From Larus michahellis (taxonomy: Eukaryota; Chordata; Aves; Charadriiformes; Laridae), in contig NC_133903.1 in assembly GCF_964199755.1 (NCBI RefSeq), forward strand, positions 58,286,739-58,350,738: a DNA stretch of 64,000 bases, given 5' to 3'. The number at the start of each line of letters is the position of its first letter. The first letter of the stretch is position 1. Under the pieces are notes generated by a model. That model was given only the letters and a program-made list of their open reading frames with translations. It was not told the origin of the DNA and made no database searches. Positions 58,501-64,000 of this stretch are shown here, one piece after another. The position numbers and the translations under genes are program-made.

Positions 58501-59437
58501 ACAGTCCGCTTTGTTCCTCTTCCCCCTTCTGCCCCCCTTCTTGTCTTCCCTCCTCTCTGCCCCTCTGTGTTTTCATCCTTCCCCCCATTCCCCTTTTTTC
58601 TTGTCTTCCCCCCCGCTGCTTCCTTTTTTTCTTTTCCTCCCCAGCCTCCCTTTTTCTTCTTCTCTTTCCCGTCCCATCCACTTTTTTCCTCTTCCCTCCT
58701 CCTGCTCCCCTTTTTATTGTCTTCCCTGCTCTATGCCCCCTTTTTTCTCCTCCCCCTCTTCCCCTGTTTTTTCCTTCTCTTCCCCCCGCCGCCCCTTCTT
58801 TTTCTTCTCTTCCGCCTCTCTGCCCCCTTTTTTTCTTCTCTTCCCCACAGCCACCCCCTTTTCGTTCTTCTCTAGCCCCGCCAGCCCCCTTTTTTCCTGC
58901 TTTCCCCCCCTTTGCTCCCGTTTTTCTTCTTTTCCTCGTCCTCCCCAACCCCCCTTTTTCTTCTTCTCTTTCCCCGCCAGCCCCCTTTTTGCTTCTTTCC
59001 CTCCCCTGCTCCCCTTTTTCTTCTTTTTGCCCCCCTGCTCCCCTTTTTCTTTTCTTCCTGCCCAGCCCCTTTTTTCTTCTCCTCTCCCACTGCCCCCTTT
59101 TTTTTTTCTTCTCTGCCCACTGCCGCCCCCTTGGTTTTTTTCTCTTATTCCCTCTGCCCCTCTTTTTTTTTCTTATTCACTTTGCCCCCTTTTTTTTCCT
59201 TCCGCCCCTCTGCCCCGTTTTTTTCCTCTTTCACCTCTCTTCTCCCCATTTTTTCTCTTCTCTTCTCCACAGCCGCCCCCTTTTATTTTTTCTTCTCTTC
59301 CGCTGTCCCCTTTTTTTTTCCTCTCTTCCACGGCCTGCCCCCTTTTTTTCTCTTCTTCCCCCCGTCCCCCTCCTCCCCCCGCCACCCTGTTTCTCTTTTT
59401 TCTCTCCCTTTTGCTTTTACTTCTCTCTTTCTTCCCC

Positions 59438-59651
59438 AGGTTGCTGTTTGAGCTATAACCATCAGTGGAAGCTGTTATGAGTGGTAGTTCTACTTTGGGG
59501 GATGGCTCGCAATACAGGCCCGAGTGTGTCTCCAGTGGGGACCTACATATTTTCTTCCAATGCTAATGTGACTATAAGTTAATTAGCTTACTCTATCAAT
59601 AATGGCCAGCCCAAGAGCCCTTTTCCGCTCCCCTGCATGGCAGTGGCCTGT
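59438..59651 (+). repeat. Block A copy 5, right part, truncated
   Basis: The exon-like part resumes directly after CTTCCCCAG (AG 59438-59439): GTTGCTGTTTGAGC, GATGGCTCGCAATAC, AGTGGGGACCTA and AATTAGCTTACTC. It breaks off at GCAGTGGCCTGT and joins satellite. The GTAAGTGAC donor and the second acceptor are missing from this copy. Confidence 0.78.
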
Positions 59652-62600
59652 ATTGCTGTGTCATTCTCTTCACTGGCATTTTAGACATTCTGGGATTGTC
59701 CTCATATGTATTTGGGGAATTTTATCGGTTGCTCTTCTTGAGCATGCATTGCGTCGTTACCGCCTTGTGCTGTGTTGTCTTGCATTGCATTGCCCTGTTG
59801 TCGTTCTGACTGCTATCTGATATATTTTGTCATTGCAGCGCCCTGTATTGTGTTACATTTTGTCTTGTACTGCTCTGTCATCCTCCTGGCTGCTGTCCTG
59901 CATATATTGGCATTGTCCTGCACTGTATTACGGGTTATTTAATGGGTTGTTTATTTTTGACTGAGTATTGTACTGTACCACCCTGTATTGTGTTATGTCT
60001 CACATTGTATTGCCCTGTCATAATCTGGACTGTCATCTCATTTATTTTTGTGTTGTCCCGCCACGGCGTTGTGGGTTTTTTTTATCGGTTGGTATTTATT
60101 TGATTGCATACAGCATTAAATGGCACTGTGTAATGTCGTGTCTTCAATTCTGCCACCCTGTAACTGTCTCGATTGCCACCCGAGGTTGTTTGGAATCGTA
60201 CCGTTCTTTATTGTGGGGTTTCGATCGCTCGGTCCTTACTTTATTCTGTATTGCATTGTACCTCCCTGTATACTGTCACGTCTTGCATTTTATTACCCTG
60301 TCATTGTCTGCACTGTCATTTGAGACTCTCTGGGATTTTACGGCACCGCATTGTGGGTGGATTTGATCCGTTGCTCTATATTTAACTTTTTATTGCTTTG
60401 TCCCGCCCTTTATTTTCTGATATGTTGGATTGTATTTCCCTGTGACTGTCCCGAGAGCCATCCGATACATTGTAGCATCGACAGGCACCATATCGCGAGC
60501 TTCTTAATCAGTTGTACTTTGTGTGCCCGCGTACCGGCTTGGACTGGCCTGTATGGTGTTCTGTCTCAAATGTTACTCCTCTGTAACTGCCTTTCCTGCC
60601 ACCTGAGAATGTGTTTGATTGTACTGCGCTGTATTGTGGTTTTTCTTTAATTAGTGCTGTATTGCATTGTGTATTCCCTTCTACTGTTCAGTATTGTGTT
60701 ACGTATTCCTTTGTATAAGCGTGTCACGGTTTTGACTGTCTTTTGTGACATTCTGTCATAGTACTGCACTGTAATGTCAGTTTTTTGTTTGGTCATTCCT
60801 TATTTGATTGCATATTGGCCTTGAACTGCCCCGTATAATGTTATGTCTTGCATTGCGTTGCTCCGTCATTGTCTTAACTGTCACTGTAGACATCGTGTCC
60901 TAGGACTGGAATGTATTGTGGGTATTTTAACAGGCTGTTAGTTATTTGACTGTGTTACGGTGTTATGCCTGCTATTATGTCTAGCTTTGTATTGCCTGCT
61001 CATTGTCTGTCACTTCAGACTGTCTGGGATTATATTGAACTGTATTGTTAATTTTTTCATCGGCTGTTTTGTATGTGACTTGGTATTACCCTGTACTGCC
61101 CTGTATACTGTTAGGTGTTGCATTGTATTGCCCCGTCAGCGTCTCGATTGTCATTTTAGAGATTGTGTCATAGCATTGCGCTGTATTGCGGTTATTTTAA
61201 TCGGCCATTCTTGATTTGACTGCATATTGACTTGTCCTGCCTGCTATACCGTTACGTCTTGCACTGTATTGCTATGGTATTGTTTTTACTGTCATCTTAG
61301 ACATTGTGTCATAGGACTGCACCATATTGTGAATTTTTTCATCGGCTGTTTTTTTTTTTAAACGACCGCGTATTGCTGTGTACTGCTCCTGTATAGCCTT
61401 ACGTCTTGCATTGTATCGCACTGTCATCGCGTGGACTGTCAATTCAGACCATCTACGATTAACAAAATTCACAATGTAGTGCAGTACGTTGACTGTTAGT
61501 TATTTGACTGCGTATTGCCTTGTAGCGCCCTGTATACCGTGATATCTTGCATTCTGTCATTTTGTCATTGTCTTGACTGACATTTTAGACATGGTGTCAT
61601 AGCGCTGCATTCTATTGTGGGTATCGGCTGTTACTCATTTGGCCACATATTGCCTCGTGCTGCCCTGTATTGTGGTACGTATGGCATCGTGTTGCTCTGT
61701 GATTGTCTTGACTGTCTATTTAGACAATCCGTCATAGGACTGCACCATATTGTTAGTATTTTATGTGCTTGGTTTTTTGACCGCGTATTGCCTTGTACCA
61801 CTGTATAGCGCGATATCTGTATTGCAGTGCCTCATCATTGTATCGATTGTCATTTTAGACATTGTGTCATAGGACTGTGTTGCATTGTTGGTATTTTAAT
61901 GGGTTGCTTTTCATTAAGCTGCGTATTGCCTTGTACTGCCCTGTGTCATGTCATGTCTTGTATCATATGGCCCTATCATTGTATCGATTGTCATTTCAGA
62001 CCATCTGCAACTGTAGTGCTCTATACAGTTAAATTTTGAATCGGCTGTTATTTATTTGACTGTTTATTGCCTTATGTTGCTCTGTATAATGCGATGTCTT
62101 GCATTGTAGTATTGTCCTGTCATTGTGTCGATTTGTCATTTTAGATGTTGTGTCATAGGACTCAATTGTATTGTGGGTATTGTAATTGACTGTTATTTAT
62201 TTGAACGTGTCTTGTCTTGTACTTCCCTGTATTGTGTTATGAGTTGTCTTTCCTTGCTCTGTCCTTGTTTTGACGGTCATTCTTGACGTTTTGTCATAGG
62301 ACTGAAATGTATTGCGAATTTTTTAGCGTTTTTTTTTATTTGACCGGGTATTGCCTTGCAGCGCCCCGTATACTGTCACGTCTTGCATTGTAATTCTTTG
62401 TCATTGTCTTGGCTTATTTCAGACCGCCTGGGATTGTACTTCACAGTCTTGTCAATTTTCGAATCAGCTATTCTTTATTTGACCACGCATTGGCTTGTAC
62501 CGCCCTGTATGCTGTAATGTCTTCTGTTGTATCGCCCTGTCATTTTCTTGACCGTCATTTCCGAGTTCCCGGGATCGTACCGGAGCGTATTGTCAATTTT

Positions 62601-63735
62601 TGAGTCCCATGTTATTTATTTGTCTGCATATCGCTTTGCGCCGCCCGGTATACCGTAATGCCTTGCATTGTATTGTCCTGTCATTGTCTCGATTGTAACT
62701 TTAGAGATCGTGTCATAGCGCTGCACTGTATTGTGTGTTTTAATTGTCTGTTCTTTGGCCGCATATTGCCTTGTGCCGCTCAATATACCGTTACATCTTG
62801 CATCGTATCGCCTTGTCACTGTCTAGATTTGTTATTTTAGACAATGTATCATAGGACTGCACTGTATTGTTACTATTTTATGTGGTGGCTGTTTTTTTGA
62901 CCGTGTATTGCGCTGTACCGCTCCGTACAATGTGACGTCTTGCGTCGTATCACCATGTCATGGTCTCAATCATCCTTTTAGACCTCATCTCATAGCGCTA
63001 CAGTGTTGTGTATTTGTTAGCGTGCCATTCTTTATTTGATTGCATGTTGGCTTTTACTGCCCCATGTACTGTTACGTCTCGCATCGTATCGCCCTGTCAT
63101 TTTCCTGACTGTCACTTCAGAGCGTCTGGGATCGTACAGTAATGTACTGTTAATATTGCAAACAATTGTTCTTTGTTTGCCCCAGTGATGGCTTTTACTA
63201 CCTTGTATACTGGTAGGCCTTGCATTGTATCACAGTGTCACGGTCTTGACTGTAATTTTAAATATTGTGTCATTGTCCTGCACTGTTTTGTGGGCATTTT
63301 AATCGGCTCTAATTTATTTCGCTGCCTATCGCCTCGTCCTGCCCTGTATTGTGGTACGTCTTACATTGTATTGCCCTGTGATTGTATCGGTTGTTATTTT
63401 AGGCACTCTGTCATAGGACTGCACCGTATCATGGCTATTTTACTTGGTTGTTGTTTATTTGGCCATGTATTGCCTTGTACTGCCCCGTATCATGTTACAC
63501 CTAGCATTGTATTGCTCTGCCGTTGTCTCGACGGACATCTGATGTCTTCTGCCAGCATACGTCCCGGAGTCGTCAAATCTTTCATCGGCCACTCTTTATT
63601 GGACCGTGTGTAGCAGCGTACCGTCATGTACAGTGTTACGTCTTGCGTCGCATTGCTCTGCCTTTGTCTTGCTTGTCAGCGGAACCTGTCTGTGAATGTA
63701 CTGCACCATATTGGGAATTTGTTAGTCGATTGTTA
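59652..63735. repeat. ~140-bp satellite, segment 8 (longest)
   Basis: About 29 monomers with no block A interruption. Spacing is 138-146 bp, for example TTTATTTGACTG-type marks near 62057, 62203, 62342, 62480 and 62622. Many monomers here carry CATTTTAGACATTGTGTCATAGGACTGCA. Confidence 0.87.
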
Positions 63736-64000
63736 GTTATTTGACACTGTTGGGATGTGATGTCCCCTTGTCCCTAATACTTCTGACATTGAGGTCGTAT
63801 GTGGAGTTGAGTCCTGCCTTACCAAAGGCACGCAGAGCCAAATGAAAGAATAAAAAAGCCCCAGCCAGTGTATTCCCCCCCGCCCTGGCCCTGGCTGGGG
63901 GTTTTTTTCTTCCCCCGGTCCCGGCCCCTCCGCCAGGTGACAGTCGTCGCCAAAGTTTGGGCGGAGGTAGGGCTCCGGGCGGGGTTTTGTCAGGCAGGGA
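63736..64000. other. Exit from the satellite into GC-rich DNA
   Basis: ACACTGTTGGGATGTGATGTCCCC resembles the lead-in of block A, but what follows differs. Two inverted repeats are visible: TGCCTT/AAGGCA (63815-63830, 4-base loop) and CCCCAGCCAG/CTGGCTGGGG (63859-63868 and 63891-63900). AATAAA lies at 63849-63854. The last 100 bp contain GC-box-like GGGCGGAG and GGGCGGGG. This could be the edge of a CpG island or gene. The window ends too soon to tell. Confidence 0.4.

Larger units (their letters stand above)
41471..59437 (+). repeat. Giant C/T minisatellite array (~18 kb)
   Basis: The plus strand is almost only C and T, with scattered G and rare A. The general unit is C5-6, T6-8, CCTCTTC or CTCCTCTC, then a variable tail such as CGCCCC, CCCACAGCTGC, CACGGCCGC or TGCCCCGTGTCG. 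Unit length is 29-37 bp. Homogeneous sub-arrays alternate with mixed stretches. It sits where other block A copies have 19-64 bp of pyrimidines and ends CTTCCCCAG at 59431-59439. Long open frames occur in all plus frames (41421-46922, 52024-58191, 53912-59458) and on the minus strand. They come from missing stop codons in A-poor DNA and are not genes. Confidence 0.95.

Noticed and set aside
41471..59437. CRISPR-like array of short repeats
   Set aside because: Units are directly adjacent with no unique spacers, the genome is avian, and no cas genes exist.
41471..59437. rDNA intergenic spacer
   Set aside because: Pyrimidine-rich repeats occur in rDNA spacers, but no 18S, 5.8S or 28S sequence is visible in the window, and the flanks match block A instead.
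41421..59480. Very long open frames on the plus strand (1833, 1007, 1190, 1925, 1028, 2055, 1848 codons) rich in Pro, Phe, Ser and Leu
   Set aside because: They lie in DNA with almost no A, so TAA, TAG and TGA rarely form. They are open in several frames at once, follow the minisatellite period exactly, and show no domain, signal or codon preference.

Overview
The window comes from a bird genome. Two CR1 retroposon copies carry typical CR1 pol C-termini and the avian 3' end. An endogenous retrovirus has a tRNA-Trp primer site, as in avian alpharetroviruses, and several 0.75-kb LTRs look like a common avian ERV LTR (recognised from memory, not searched). The species cannot be fixed. I see no intact protein-coding host gene, rRNA or tRNA. 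The window is a repeat-dominated block, plausibly microchromosomal, W-linked or pericentromeric/subtelomeric (inference).

Layout. 1-4267: a roughly 140-bp T/G-rich satellite interrupted by copies of a 0.6-0.7 kb spacer, called block A here. 4268-5470: a fragment of a large tandem unit. 5470-7953: unassigned and T-rich degenerate repeat DNA. 7954-14240: a minus-strand CR1 split by a 5.4-kb decayed provirus (8051-13434) with a 6-bp target duplication. 14240-15796: unassigned. 15797-32720: a macrosatellite of about 3.4-5 kb units (A, B, C, D and a remnant E). Each of A-D holds an LTR with a TATA box, then a second core promoter (GC box, TATA, initiator), then exon-like segments. 32721-41470: satellite and block A again. 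41471-59437: about 18 kb of almost pure C/T on the plus strand, made of 29-37 bp minisatellite units in many sub-arrays. 59440-63735: block A remnant and satellite. 63736-64000: exit into GC-rich DNA.

Main interpretation. Block A looks like a repeated exon: a polypyrimidine acceptor, about 230-245 nt, a GTAAGTGAC donor, an intron of about 350 nt with a CACGTG E-box, and a second acceptor. In other copies the pyrimidine tract before the first acceptor is 19-64 bp. In one copy the same position holds the 18-kb array, which still ends in an acceptor-like CCCCAG. The array therefore appears to be a several-hundred-fold expansion of one intronic polypyrimidine tract, and many of its units resemble splice acceptors themselves. 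The very long open frames there (up to about 2,000 codons, in several frames and on both strands) are explained by the lack of A-containing stop codons, not by coding.

The provirus is a mosaic: betaretrovirus-like gag matrix and integrase, two kinds of env, and an env fragment upstream of integrase. All parts are broken by stops or frameshifts.
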